The notes under the pieces were generated by a model, which saw only the letters and a list, made by a program, of their open reading frames with translations, had not been told where the DNA came from and did no database searches. Of a stretch of DNA of 64,000 nucleotides, positions 51,771 to 61,367 are shown piece by piece. Where the stretch lies: positions 1-64,000 of the forward strand of contig JAIUCV010000578.1 in NCBI GenBank assembly GCA_026724425.1, written 5' to 3'. How positions within the stretch are numbered: the stretch's first letter is position 1; every line of letters begins with the position of its first letter. Position numbers and translations under genes: made by a program. Source of the stretch: Erythrophleum ivorense (lineage: Eukaryota; Streptophyta; Magnoliopsida; Fabales; Fabaceae).

Positions 51771-52664
51771 GAAAATGGCTATAGAATATACACAACAATC
51801 ATTAGTACTTTTTTTTTTCTTAATATTTGGAGACTTTTATTTCTCCAAAAATAAATATAGCATCATAAATTTAAATGAATATAATATGTTTTTAAATAAA
51901 GGATATTTTTATTAAAAAGATCAATTTTTATCCTATCTAATATTATACCATATATCACTAAATATAAGATAATATTATATTATATGATATAATATTTTAA
52001 ATAATATCATACTAAATATGGCACAGTATTAAAATTTAATCAAATCTTATATTATTAAACATTATCCTATATAGCATATCAAACAAATCTTAGATCATTG
52101 ACAATAATTTTTTCCTTTTACATAACCTGTTTATTTTACAAAACTGTTTGGCATATTAATTTACAAAATAATTTCTTATTTAGAAATTGGTAGTTTCCTT
52201 TAGAGGCCATTTGGTTACCAAAGAAAAAAAGAAGGAAAAGTGAAAATTTTGAAATAATGTTCATTATATTCTTGTAACCATTACTCAATAATATATATAT
52301 TCCTGTTTATAACTTTTTAAAAAGAGGGATATAATTTTTTATTTATAAAATTACATTGTTTCCTTTCATTTCCATTTTCATTCTTGAAAAATATTTGAGG
52401 CATCAAAATAAAATTTTACTCTTCAAATTTGTCTAAAGCATTAATAATTATATGTATGTTTATTCACCTCCAATAAAAAACTAATTTTCTTACATCTTAA
52501 CATTATCCGACAATTCCAGTGGACTTTTTTTTTGCCATTAACTACTCTCTCATCTTATTTTCTTTCCACACATTACTCCTCCTATTTAAACCAAACCAAC
52601 CTGCAGTCTCAAGCTTAGTAGGACAGGAAGAGAGAAGTATCCACCAAAGCCATAGGCCTTGGCC

Positions 52665-53042
52665 ATGAGAAGGGGAAAGGTGAATCTGACATCGATTGAG
52701 AATGCTACATCTAAAAAAGCGAGCTTAAAGAGAAGGAAGGTAGGGTTGTTGACGATGGTGAAGGAGCTGAGCATCCCGTATGACGTGGAGGCATGTGCGA
52801 TCATCTATGGTGAAGGAGAGGAGAAGGCAGAGGTTTGGCCAGCCCCTGATAGAGCCAGGGAAATACTTGTGAGGTTCCAGAATGTGGCAGAGATGAAGCG
52901 GTGCAGAAGGATGGCGAACCAAGAGAATTATATGGAGGAGCGGACTAACAAAATTCAGCTACTCCTCAAGCACCGCAAGAATAACAACCAAGTGGATCTC
53001 TATATCCTCATGCACCATATCTTTTGTGAAGGTATTCTCTGA
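52665..53042 (+). CDS. Type I (Mgamma, AGL80-like) MADS-box protein, C-terminal half frameshifted
   Basis: The first ATG in frame is 52665. The product starts MRRGKVNLTSIENATSKKAS and contains an SRF-type MADS domain (about 1-60) with KKASLKRRKVGLLTMVKELS, VEACAIIYG and the Mgamma-typical AEVWPAP, then a coiled region (REILVRFQNVAEMKRCRRMA). Type I Mgamma factors act in female gametophyte and endosperm development, often as Malpha/Mgamma dimers. The frame stops at 53042 after HHIFCEGIL, but the expected continuation is in the +2 frame: FDVTELTRLVGYVDEKVRET onward to a stop at 53275, and a Gly/Asn-rich tail in a third frame to about 53508. So one indel near 53036 and a later break have shortened it to about 125 residues. 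With the single-exon layout of this family, I infer a decaying gene, though the DNA-binding half is intact. Confidence 0.75.
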   Translation: MRRGKVNLTSIENATSKKASLKRRKVGLLTMVKELSIPYDVEACAIIYGEGEEKAEVWPAPDRAREILVRFQNVAEMKRCRRMANQENYMEERTNKIQLLLKHRKNNNQVDLYILMHHIFCEGIL

Positions 53043-53508
53043 TTCGGTTCGATGTTACTGAATTAACGCGTTTGGTTGGTTATGTGGATGAAAAAGTGAG
53101 GGAGACTTGCAAGCGGGTTAATCTTTTTCAGCACAAAACTGCTCCTAATAATGCACTTGAGAGTGGAGTACTGGATGAACTTGATGCATGGATTAACCGA
53201 GTTGATGGGCAAATGGGTTCCAACAGAGAAACCTTAGAGCAACAATGGTTCGTAGGTCAGAGTAATGGGGCATAGTGAGGGAGATGGAGATACCAACACG
53301 CCCATATATTGTGAGTATTGAAACATTGGTGCCTCAAGCCAACTGTGGAGGCAACAATGATGGAAGTAGAGGATTGGGTTTTTTTAACGGAAGCTCGAGT
53401 GGTGAAGTTGGAGGAGATAATATAATGCTGTCCTACGCCAATTTCAACGTTAACTGCAGTGAAACTAATATGGCGATAGACCAGCCGAATTTCGGAGAGC
53501 CCCTGTAA
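53043..53508 (+). pseudogene. Displaced C-terminal part of the MADS gene
   Basis: Continuation of the gene at 52665 in other frames: 53043-53275 (VGYVDEKVRETCKRVNLFQH and LDELDAWINR) and 53275-53508 (SIETLVPQ, GGNNDGSRGLGFFNGSSSGE). It has no independent start signal and no other family resemblance. Confidence 0.55.
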
Positions 53509-54124
53509 ATATTACTGGAAATAATGGTGGTGCTGACACGGAAAATTTTGATGGAAGCTTTGCAAGTTGAGGTGAAGGAAGGGGCATTGGATTACCACCT
53601 GCAAGTGCAGGACTATTTGGAGGAATTTATGGTGGTGAAGAAGATTGCTGCTTGCTTAGTTATGTTGTAACCCAAACATGCCCTAAATTTTTTAGTCAAT
53701 CAATAACTTATCATGCGGGGTTTAATATTTATCCTTTACATGTGAGACAATATTTGATGTACCTTTTTTATATCTCTTTCAAAATAATTGAGTTTTAACA
53801 AAGAATGTATATGTGAAACGCATTTTTGTGGAACGCACAAAGTATTCACAAGGATAGCCTATTGATTAAGTCATTTTGCATCCATCTTGAATGCAAGGAA
53901 CAATTGGCAACAAATTTACAAATACTCTATTCTGCAAAATGATGATATGCTTTGATATACAAATTTACACACCTATGGTTCTCGGTTCTCCCAACTATAA
54001 TTTGATTGGAAAGGGGAATCAGGGATCGACGCATAATTATAAAAACACGAAATGGATGATGTAAGTAAACACATGAATCACACCATAACAGCAGAAATGA
54101 AATATACAGACCACCTAAAGAGCA
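53509..54124. other. Spacer between MADS and EXPP1-like genes
   Basis: Begins with a G-rich stretch that may be more of the MADS tail, then the convergent 3'UTRs of the MADS and EXPP1-like genes. No separate gene is seen. Confidence 0.5.
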
Positions 54125-55566
54125 TCAGAAAAACTTGTTATACTGGCTAGTGAGGGAATCTCTCAGACTCGAATAAAGGGCATAAAGTGAATACTGGCGA
54201 AGTTTTTCTACCTCATACCAGGAGTTGAGAACTGAGAGATGTTTATCTGTGCCCGAGAACGCCAGTTGTATCCCAAGACTGCAATCCACAGATCCTCCCT
54301 GGCTTTTGCAGCTGTTAATCTTCAGTGCACAACCTTGATTGTTGAGACAGACAAAGCTGGAGTTTCCAGAGCATTTAGCACAACCATCTCTTTTCCAATA
54401 TAAATTTTGCAGCCTGCCCTTTTTAAACTCAAGGACCTGCAATGCCAAATTTCAGTTGGTTCTCAATAAGGATTATTATCTTCGAAAATTATATGGAAAA
54501 CAAAAATATTGAAAAGCAATTTCGTTATCTCCTTACTAGAGTAAAACTGGTTACAGTATACGTGCTGTTTGCAACAAAAGCAGGAGGAGACCTTGCTGCA
54601 TATTTTCGACCAGCAAATGCAACCATATAGCCATAGGACTCCTAGCCACATCAAAAGATTATATGAATACCCAGAGACACAGAAAAGTAGCCATATACAC
54701 GTTGATCCATAAAAAACTAACAGTTCAATGAGTTCATCATAAGGCAAATACTAGACAGGTAATGCTCCCTATTTATGAAACCAGATTCAATAGTGTTCGC
54801 TTGAAAATATATAGGCAGCTGGATACTACGAGGAACCTAACCTAGATGACGGCAGGTTTCAATCATTATTGGTTTTACACTTTTACTGCTATTAGAGACC
54901 GATGCGAAAGGGTTGCATACTCCCACAAAACTACCGTAATTCAAATTCCTATAAACTAGCATATCGCAAAATGATATCAACAATAAAAAAAACCGATTAT
55001 CTTTGAAACTCCAAATAACTAGCCATGGCATCTGTAATCTTACATAGGCAACAGCAACAACGACAAATCGAATCGCGGAAAATTTTACCAAAATCCTAAG
55101 AAAAAAGATACTGCAATAATTTTCCTCAATTGAATTCAGTCTTGTGGATCTCGAACCCAAGAGAAGACGCACTATAAAGTCCACAAAGAAACAAACAACC
55201 TATCCAGAAATTCCTCTCACAAATTTACAAAGAGGTAGAGAGGGTACGAACCGCAGGGAAGGAAGAGGAATTGACAGTGAGGAGTGAGATCTCGTCAACC
55301 TTGGGCCTGAACACAGAGATCTGAGAGTTGGAAGACGAGAGAGAGAGCCTACTATCACAAGGGGACAACTGAACAGTGTTGTTGTAGAAGAATTTGTCCT
55401 TCGATGCGAACGCAATTCCAAAGCTGAATCCATCAGACCTATCCACCGTAGAGTCCAAGCACGGAGAGTACACCCCGTTCGTATCACCTGCATCCACAGG
55501 TACAACCGCCGCCACCGTTGTCATCACGATCATCAACGACGTCGCTAGCGTTCTGAGAACCGCCAT
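54125..55566 (-). CDS. Secreted EXPP1-like plant protein of unknown function
   Basis: Three minus-strand exons, 55566-55252, 54641-54537 and 54436-54125, all in phase 0, give 243 residues. A signal peptide is clear: MAVLRTLATSLMIVMTTVAA with a probable cut near VDAG (about 26). The mature part has SDGFSFGIAFASKDKFFYNN, QLSPCDSRLSLSSSNSQISV, FRPKVDEISLLTVN, GYMVAFAGRKYAARSPPAFV, EFKKGRLQNLYWKRDGCAKC, CALKINSCKSQGGSVDC, and a C-terminal SLRDSLTSQYNKFF. Several paired cysteines fit an extracellular fold. I recognise it as the conserved plant family annotated as Expp1 protein; its biochemical function is not known to me. The exon 1 donor is the slightly unusual GCG|GTTCGT, chosen because it keeps the frame into ESYGYMVAF. 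The gene is divergent from the membrane-protein fragment at 56592. Confidence 0.85.
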
Positions 55567-56591
55567 GGTTGGTTGGGATGTTGCTTCGGCCTCGGCTTAT
55601 GGGGCGGAGACGACACGGAATCGGTAGGCGTGTACTGGAGACATTGCCCTGGGTAGAACTTTTTCGCGTAAATTTTGGCTTTGCGGTTCATTCAGTTACA
55701 GGGCCAATGTCGTTTTTTCGTTTTAGGTCCTACTGTGTTCGCGTTTTACTTTATACGACTTCTCAGAAGCATCAAAAGGGTTCCGTTTCTCAACGCACGA
55801 TATATTAATCTAAGAAATTATACACGGCAGACCTTATTGGTTGGGCTCGTATACAAATGGGTTATAGTGTGTGTTTGGATCAGCTTCATTCCACCATGGT
55901 TTCAGCCTAAATTGGGGTTTGCATAGGACAACTCGATTTTCAACACGTTTGGCTCCGCGTTGAGATGGACGCACCAAGGTTACTGAAGATCCGAAAAGCA
56001 CGTTGCATTGAAGTAATTTTAACTTGCTTTCTACCAACACGGTCGAGTTGCATTGAAGTAACATTAATGGAATCCAACGACCAACCTCCAACCTCCAATG
56101 TACGAGTCCGAGGATGCAGCAAACTCCCTGTTTGTCTTTGTTTCGCATACATGTTGCAGTGGTGAGCATTTTGGACGTGTCAAGTCGAAGGTTCAAGTTT
56201 CTGTGTGCTCTTCCATCTTCTTCCTCTTTGTTTCAGGTAACATCTTCCTCTAACATGCACTCTTCTCAAATCTCTGCTGCATGCCTTTCATTACCCAGTT
56301 AACATCTTCCTCTAACATCTTCCTCTATCGTGATTGTGGGGATGCTTGGGAGGAGGAGGAGGGGAGGACACCGAGGGCGGTGGGGAGGTGTAATGGTGAG
56401 GTTGCTGTGAATGTGAAAGTGAGGAGGTTGAATAAGGAAACTAAACTAATTAATAACAAAACCCAGTTAACTATATTACCCACCATTTTCCCCTCAAGCT
56501 AAGCTACCTGGGACTTGTGAACTGCTAACCTCCTTCCATCTCTCTCTCTCTCTACCCCTGTCTGCCAATCTGAGGTGGTCGCAACGCCGCC
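55567..56591. other. Spacer with TIR-like motif and short repeats
   Basis: Lies between two divergent genes. It contains GTGTGTGTTTGGAT at 55867-55880 (see the mobile element at 55867-61364), two copies of GTTGCATTGAAGTAA about 50 bases apart (near 56003 and 56049), and AACATCTTCCTCTAAC repeated near 56230 and 56300. The 80 bases before 56592 are CT-rich, as in a plant leader. ORFs across 55834-56196 and 55940-56165 are not recognised. Confidence 0.5.
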
Positions 56592-57321
56592 ATGCCAGGC
56601 CCTGGTCCCCACATGATGTATGCCATGGGCTCGGGCGTGGCTCTCACGGCGGTCAGCAACGGCAGATTCAGCCCCCACCACACTCTCACCTACGCCCTTA
56701 ATGCCTTCTTCGGTCCTGATATTGGTTCCTTCTCTGAGTGGCTTGCCTCCCTTATCGGTGACTCTGCTGATTCCATTGGATCCCGCCTTCCCGATCTCAT
56801 CCACCATCCTCTCTATTACATTCTTATCTTGGGAGTTCCTCTCTCTTTTCTCTACTCTTGGATTTCCAAGTTTCTTCTTCAAAATCAGCTCCTTGATTCT
56901 GTCCCCAGGGTGAGTCACTCCCTCAGCTCACAAATCTATTAACTTTGAGCTACTTTGATATTTGTGTTTTCAATGATGATGTTAAATCTATCGACTTAGA
57001 CGTTCTGGGATAATTGTGCTTTTTGTAACTTTAATCTACACTTGCTCCTATATTCTCCAACTTATTGGAGTAAGAAATGATCGAGGACAGCAAATGCATG
57101 GGCACAGGGAAGAGACACCCTGTCTATAAATTTGATTGGCGGGTCCTATTGGTTTTCTCATGAAGAAACCTTGTCTTTAAATTTCTATATTAGTTTCTTA
57201 AATGCTTTAAATGAATGCTTTCACTTCATATATGTTGCAGGTGCCCCTCACACGGAAGCAATATTTGTTATTGATATCTGCTGGCTCTTTTAGTCACTTC
57301 TTCCTAGATCATTTATTTGAG
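56592..57321 (+). pseudogene. First two exons of a conserved plant membrane protein, rest missing
   Basis: Exon 1 (56592-56909) reads MPGPGPHMMYAMGSGVALTA, SNGRFSPHHTLTYALNAFFG, PDIGSFSEWLASLIGDSADS, then HHPLYYILILGVPLSFLYSW; exon 2 (57241-57321) reads VPLTRKQYLLLISAGSFSHF and FLDHLFE, and ends at a good donor GAG|GTACGT. Both exons are open and well spliced. The family, as I remember it, continues with several more membrane segments. I find no third exon between 57322 and 64000: the space holds Harbinger genes and the next host gene starts at 63897. The pattern PDIGS ... SHFFLDH resembles YdjM/DUF457-type membrane-bound metal-dependent hydrolases, but this is a weak inference. The piece may be a captured fragment inside a transposon or a gene cut by insertion and deletion. 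Confidence 0.7.
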
Positions 57322-58038
57322 GTACGTAGTCGATCGATGTCATTTGCTATGTTGCTTCCTGTGGTTTATGTTTGTTCTATAAACTTGGAGCTTTATCTTG
57401 GTTAATGTTAAGTGAAGCAAAATATATGGTTTTCATTCACTGATAAAATGAGTGAAATCGGAGATTAGAGGATAATTTGATTTGCATGGCATATTTTGAT
57501 AGCCAATTTGAGCAGCAATTGTTGATGCAAGTTCCCTTCATTATAAATTGATGTGATCTCTATTTTACATGTTTACTTTGATATTCTATGTGGTCAATTT
57601 TGGCCTTGATTGGGTGCTACATGTGCAATGGCTTTTTCATTTTGATTGTGCAATCTAGTGAGGTGTCCTAAGAGTATATCATACAATCGTAGTCATTAAT
57701 TGGCATCAGACGCATTGGTGGAGCTCAAGTGCATATCAAGAACTCCCTCCCTTTAACTGTTGGAAATTGTAACGTGATATTTTTTAAAAACGTTTTTATG
57801 TACCTAGACTACTATAGTTCATGTGCTTATATTGGTATGGTTCATGTATCTAATTAAGTGTGATTCATATATTGGGTATTTAATAGAGTTCATGAATATA
57901 GTCACCTTGTAAGCCTGTAAATATCCATGTACTTGATGATTTGATGTAAGCAAAGCAAATAAAATAGAAGTGAGTTCAAGCTAAGTCCCTTTTCCATGGA
58001 AATGTTCTTCCTCCTCTTTCCAACAAATCTGTAGACTT
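57322..58038. other. Intron-like spacer between gene fragment and transposase genes
   Basis: Begins with the exon 2 donor and looks like intron sequence. There is no exon 3 candidate and no inverted-repeat terminus. An ATCTGTAGACTT word at 58027-58038 repeats just inside the direct repeat that follows. Confidence 0.5.
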
Positions 58039-58242
58039 TATGCTATGCAAATCTGTAGACTTAATTAAAATATATATTTTTAATTTATATTTTAGTCCTA
58101 GTATCAACAGGAATAAAAAGATGTATTATGATATATTATTTGTTGAATGCTATTAAGAAAAAAGTAATGTTTTAGTATTAAATCAAACAAAATAATATGA
58201 ATACTCTTTCTGATAATTTTATATCTAAAAGTGATTTTGGTA
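58039..58242 (+). repeat. Left copy of the 205-base direct repeat flanking the Harbinger genes
   Basis: TATGCTATGCAAATCTGTAG to AAAGTGATTTTGGTA; about 95 percent identical by eye to 61000-61206, in the same orientation. Just inside it, about 90 bases are tandemly duplicated (ATTAAATCAAACAAAATAAT at about 58177 and 58266). Confidence 0.85.
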
Positions 58243-58394
58243 ATTTTATATCTAAAAGTGATTTTAGTATTAAATCAAACAAAATAATATGAATGCTATT
58301 AATGTATATTCCTACTTATTAATGTATGTGAGTTTATTGAAAATTTGTGCATATTGGTTTTAGCTGTTTATACTTTTTTTGGCTACATAGAAAA

Positions 58395-59426
58395 ATGAGT
58401 TCTCAAAAAAAGGCTGTATGGGATCCAAGAATAACCGAACATTTTATTAAAACATGCTTGGACCAAGTTCAAAAGGGGGAATGCAATGGAACAACCTTAA
58501 CGAAAAAAGGGTGGAAGGCTGTTATTGAGCAATTCAATAGATTGACTGGACGAAGTTATGATAGAGTTCAACTAAAAAACAAATGGGATAGCCTAAAAAA
58601 AGAATGGTCAGTATGGCATAAATTATTTGCCAAAGAAACAGGCCTAGGGTGGGATAGTCTGAAGATGACCGTTGATGCATCTGATGAGTGGTGGGAGAAG
58701 AAAGAATTGGTACGTTATGCATCATGTATTTGTTAGTTAATTTTTCTATTTTTGCTTGATTATTTGTGAAAGTAATGAGTTGTTCTATATATGCAGGAAA
58801 ATCCACAATATAGGAAATTTAGGTATAAGGGACTTCCATTTGCCCAAGATTTAACTATTCTTTTTAAAGATGTAGTTGCAACTGGACAATTTGCATGGGC
58901 ACCATCGTCAATGACATTCCCGAATGACCCGCTTGAGAGCGAGGATGGGTACCGCCCGAACCTATATAATATTGGGCTAGATATAGAAGAAGGATCTGGT
59001 GATAGTGGAGATGACAGTATTGGGGCAACTGAAATAATTGTAAATATCAATTTATGTCCATCCCAAGGGACTAGTGGCCAAATAAGTGGTGGCAAGAGAA
59101 AAAGAGCTGACCCTGGTGAGCGGACAAGTAAGGCCAAAGTTCCTGCAGCATCAAAGATAGCTGATGCTATAAGTGTCATTGCAAATACATGTCGTTCCGG
59201 TCCTACAGAACCACCTGGAACATCAATGAAAGAAGTCATAGCCGAGCTGAACTTAATCAATGAGATCGTCAATGATCCTGTGTGGTATGCAAAATGTTGT
59301 CAGATGATGATATATAAACAAAATCGGGAGATGTTTGCCACCTTTCATGGTTATGAGGATCGGAGGTTGATTTGGCTTCGACATGCAGTAGATAATCCAC
59401 TTCCATTCATGAAATCTCCACCATGA
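58395..59426 (+). CDS. Harbinger-associated Myb/SANT-like DNA-binding protein
   Basis: Two exons, 58395-58709 and 58797-59426, give 314 residues. It starts MSSQKKAVWDPRITEHFIKT; the Myb/SANT-like (trihelix-like) domain spans about 5-100 with GWKAVIEQFNRLTGRSYDRV, LKNKWDSLKKEWSVWHKL and a final DEWWEKK. After the intron come ENPQYRKFRYKGLPFAQDL, an acidic stretch, a basic nuclear-signal candidate GGKRKRADP, and a helical C-terminal part. PIF/Harbinger elements need a Myb-like protein that binds subterminal DNA and helps bring the transposase into the nucleus; this is that partner by position and domain. The frame is fully open with a clean GT-AG intron, unlike other transposons here. Plant genomes also contain domesticated relatives, but direct neighbourhood to the transposase argues for an element gene. 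Confidence 0.9.
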
Positions 59427-59678
59427 ATTGACTTTGAATTTGTATTTGGGTTATGTTTTGATGGTTTATGATGGCACTATGCTTTTCTATTCGAATTATG
59501 CTTTTGTATTCAAACTATGCTTTTACGTTTTGTGATAGTATTCAAACTATGCTCTTGTCTTCGGACTATGGTTTATGAGTTTGTGTTTTTATGGATTTGT
59601 GATTGTAATGTATCGTTATATTCAGAATATGCTTTTAGGGTTTATATTCATCCTATAATGCTTTTTTTTTAGGTATAA

Positions 59679-60969
59679 ATGGAATTTAAGGAAATACAAG
59701 ATGGAGAAATGGAAACTAAAATGACACAAGTTCTTTTTCAAGAGCAACAAATTCATGTGGCTGCACTAATTGGTACCTACACAGCGACATATTTATGTAA
59801 ACAACCATGTAGAACGAGTGAACAAACTGGTCATTCTTGGGTTCAAGAAATATTACAAGGGCATCCCACTCGCTGTTATGAGATGTTTCGTATGGAAAAA
59901 CATGTGTTTCATAAATTTTGCATTGAATTAGTTGAATGTGGGTTGAACCACACTACAGGCATGGGAATTGAAGAGATGGTTGCAATTTTTTTAAATATGG
60001 TTGGCCATGGAGTATGTAATAGAATGCTACAAGAAATGTTTCAACGTTCAGGAGAGACTATAAGTAGGCATTTGCATGCAATATTGCATGCTTACATGAG
60101 ATTGGCCTTCAAATACATTAAGCCACAAGATCAAACATTTGGTTCAAGCCATCCAAAGATTCGAAATGACCCACGATACTGGCCATTTTTTAAGAATGCC
60201 ATTGGAGCAATTGATGGAACTCATATACCATGCGTGGTTAGCCCTAGTGAACAACCAAGATTTATTGGTAGAAAAGGGCATCCAACACAAAATGTCATGG
60301 CTGTATGTGATTGGGACATGTGTTTCACGTTTGCCTTGCCTGGATGGGAAGGCACTGCTCATGATGCTCGTGTATTTTCTCATGCTCTCACGACTCCGAG
60401 CATGAACTTCCCCCATCCTCCTCCAGGTATATTCATACTCTTACTATTATAGTTACAATTTTTAATTGTCAACAATTAATGTATAATACTTTAATTATTT
60501 ATTAGGTAAATTTTATCTGGTGGATGCTGGCCATCCAACCCCCGTCAGATACATTGGTCCGTATAAATGTGAGCGTTATCATCTCCCTGATTTTAGACGT
60601 TCTTCTAGATTTAAAAATGATAATGAGGTATTCAACTATTACCATTCAAGTTTGAGGTGTACGATAGAAAGAACTTTTGGGGTATGGAAGAATAGGTTTA
60701 AAATTTTGCGGTGCATGCCAAAGTTCAAAATTGAAACACAATTACAAATAGTTAGCGCAACAATGGCTATACATAATTTTATTAGAAGAAATTCTACAAC
60801 AGATATTGAGTTCAGCCATCTTGAAGATGAAAGCCAATTTGAAGGAGACATTGATGAGCACATTGGCCAAGATCCATTGCCAAGCCTAAATATTGTCTCT
60901 TCATCTGAAATGGATCAACTTCGAGACAACATTCGGGACCAAATTGTAATACATGCACGAAATTATTAG
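59679..60969 (+). CDS. PIF/Harbinger transposase (HARBI1-like, DDE_Tnp_4)
   Basis: Two exons, 59679-60426 and 60506-60969, joined by a split Gly codon, give 403 residues with no stop. The catalytic triad is visible: Asp179 in GAIDGTHIPC, Asp229 in GWEGTAHDARV and Glu304 in CTIERTFGVWKNRF, with LVDAG between. A helix-turn-helix-like part (about 75-140, MEKHVFHKFCIEL to SGETISRHLHAILHA) precedes the nuclease fold. Length fits plant PIF transposases (about 400). The element cuts and pastes DNA, usually leaving three-base TWA duplications. It lies 253 bases after the Myb-like gene on the same strand; this pairing is typical for PIF/Pong elements. All key residues and the splice signals are intact, so the protein could be functional. 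Whether the element still moves depends on its ends, of which only the right one is clear. Confidence 0.93.
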
Positions 60970-60999
60970 TAGTTTCAAGTAATTGTAATACACTATTTC

Positions 61000-61206
61000 T
61001 ATGCTATGCAAATCTGTAGACTTAATTAAAATATTTATTTTTAATTTATATTTTAGTCCTAGTATCAACAAGAATGAAAAGATGTATTATGATATATTAT
61101 TTGCTAAATGCTATTAAGAAAAAAAAATTAATTTTTTAATATTAAATCAAACAAAATAATATGAATACTCTTTTTGATAATTTTATATCTAAAAGTGATT
61201 TTGGTA
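61000..61206 (+). repeat. Right copy of the 205-base direct repeat
   Basis: Starts 31 bases after the transposase stop and matches 58039-58242 with about eleven differences. It continues into a subterminal region with repeated AATCACTTTT words and the terminal ATCCAAACACACTC (61351-61364). Confidence 0.85.
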
Positions 61207-61350
61207 TATAATATCCAAACAATATCAATTCTACTCAAATCACTTTTCAACTAAAATTTCCAAACATAAATCACATTCAGGTAAACCCACTTTTACACAA
61301 AATCACTTTTGCAAACTCAGGTTTACCAAAATCAATTTTATCCACAGTAA

Positions 61351-61364
61351 ATCCAAACACACTC
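61351..61364 (-). repeat. Right terminal inverted repeat of the Harbinger element
   Basis: Read inward on the minus strand: GAGTGTGTTTGGATTTACTG. It is preceded by several AATCACTTTT-type subterminal motifs (about 61237, 61300) and followed by ATA. The only matching left-hand motif is at 55867-55880. Confidence 0.6.
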
Positions 61365-61367
61365 ATA

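Larger units (their letters stand above)
49635..52664. other. Spacer before the MADS gene
   Basis: AT-rich DNA with a roughly 48-base direct repeat (50254-50301 and 50409-50456), a (GCGT)n run near 50371-50387, (TA)n at 51075-51099, C19A12 (51740-51770) and an AT palindrome-rich zone near 51940-52090. The pyrimidine-rich stretch with CTATTTAAA at 52582-52590 is the probable MADS promoter. Confidence 0.5.
55867..61364 (+). mobile_element. Possible Pack-type PIF/Harbinger element enclosing a host gene fragment
   Basis: GTGTGTGTTTGGAT at 55867-55880 and the inverted ATCCAAACACACTC at 61351-61364 match over 14 bases with one mismatch, and both are flanked outside by ATA (55864-55866 and 61365-61367). 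A three-base duplication is the Harbinger length, though TWA is the canonical sequence. The interval holds exons 1-2 of a membrane protein gene and an apparently intact Harbinger transposase plus Myb-like gene. Against this reading, the sequence just inside the left end does not resemble the right subterminal region, and TGTTTGGAT-type ends are common in plant MITEs. A smaller element (58039-61364) that lost its left end is the alternative. Confidence 0.35.

Noticed and set aside
55834..56196. 120-codon minus-strand ORF
   Set aside because: No domain; crosses short repeats and a transposon-end-like motif.
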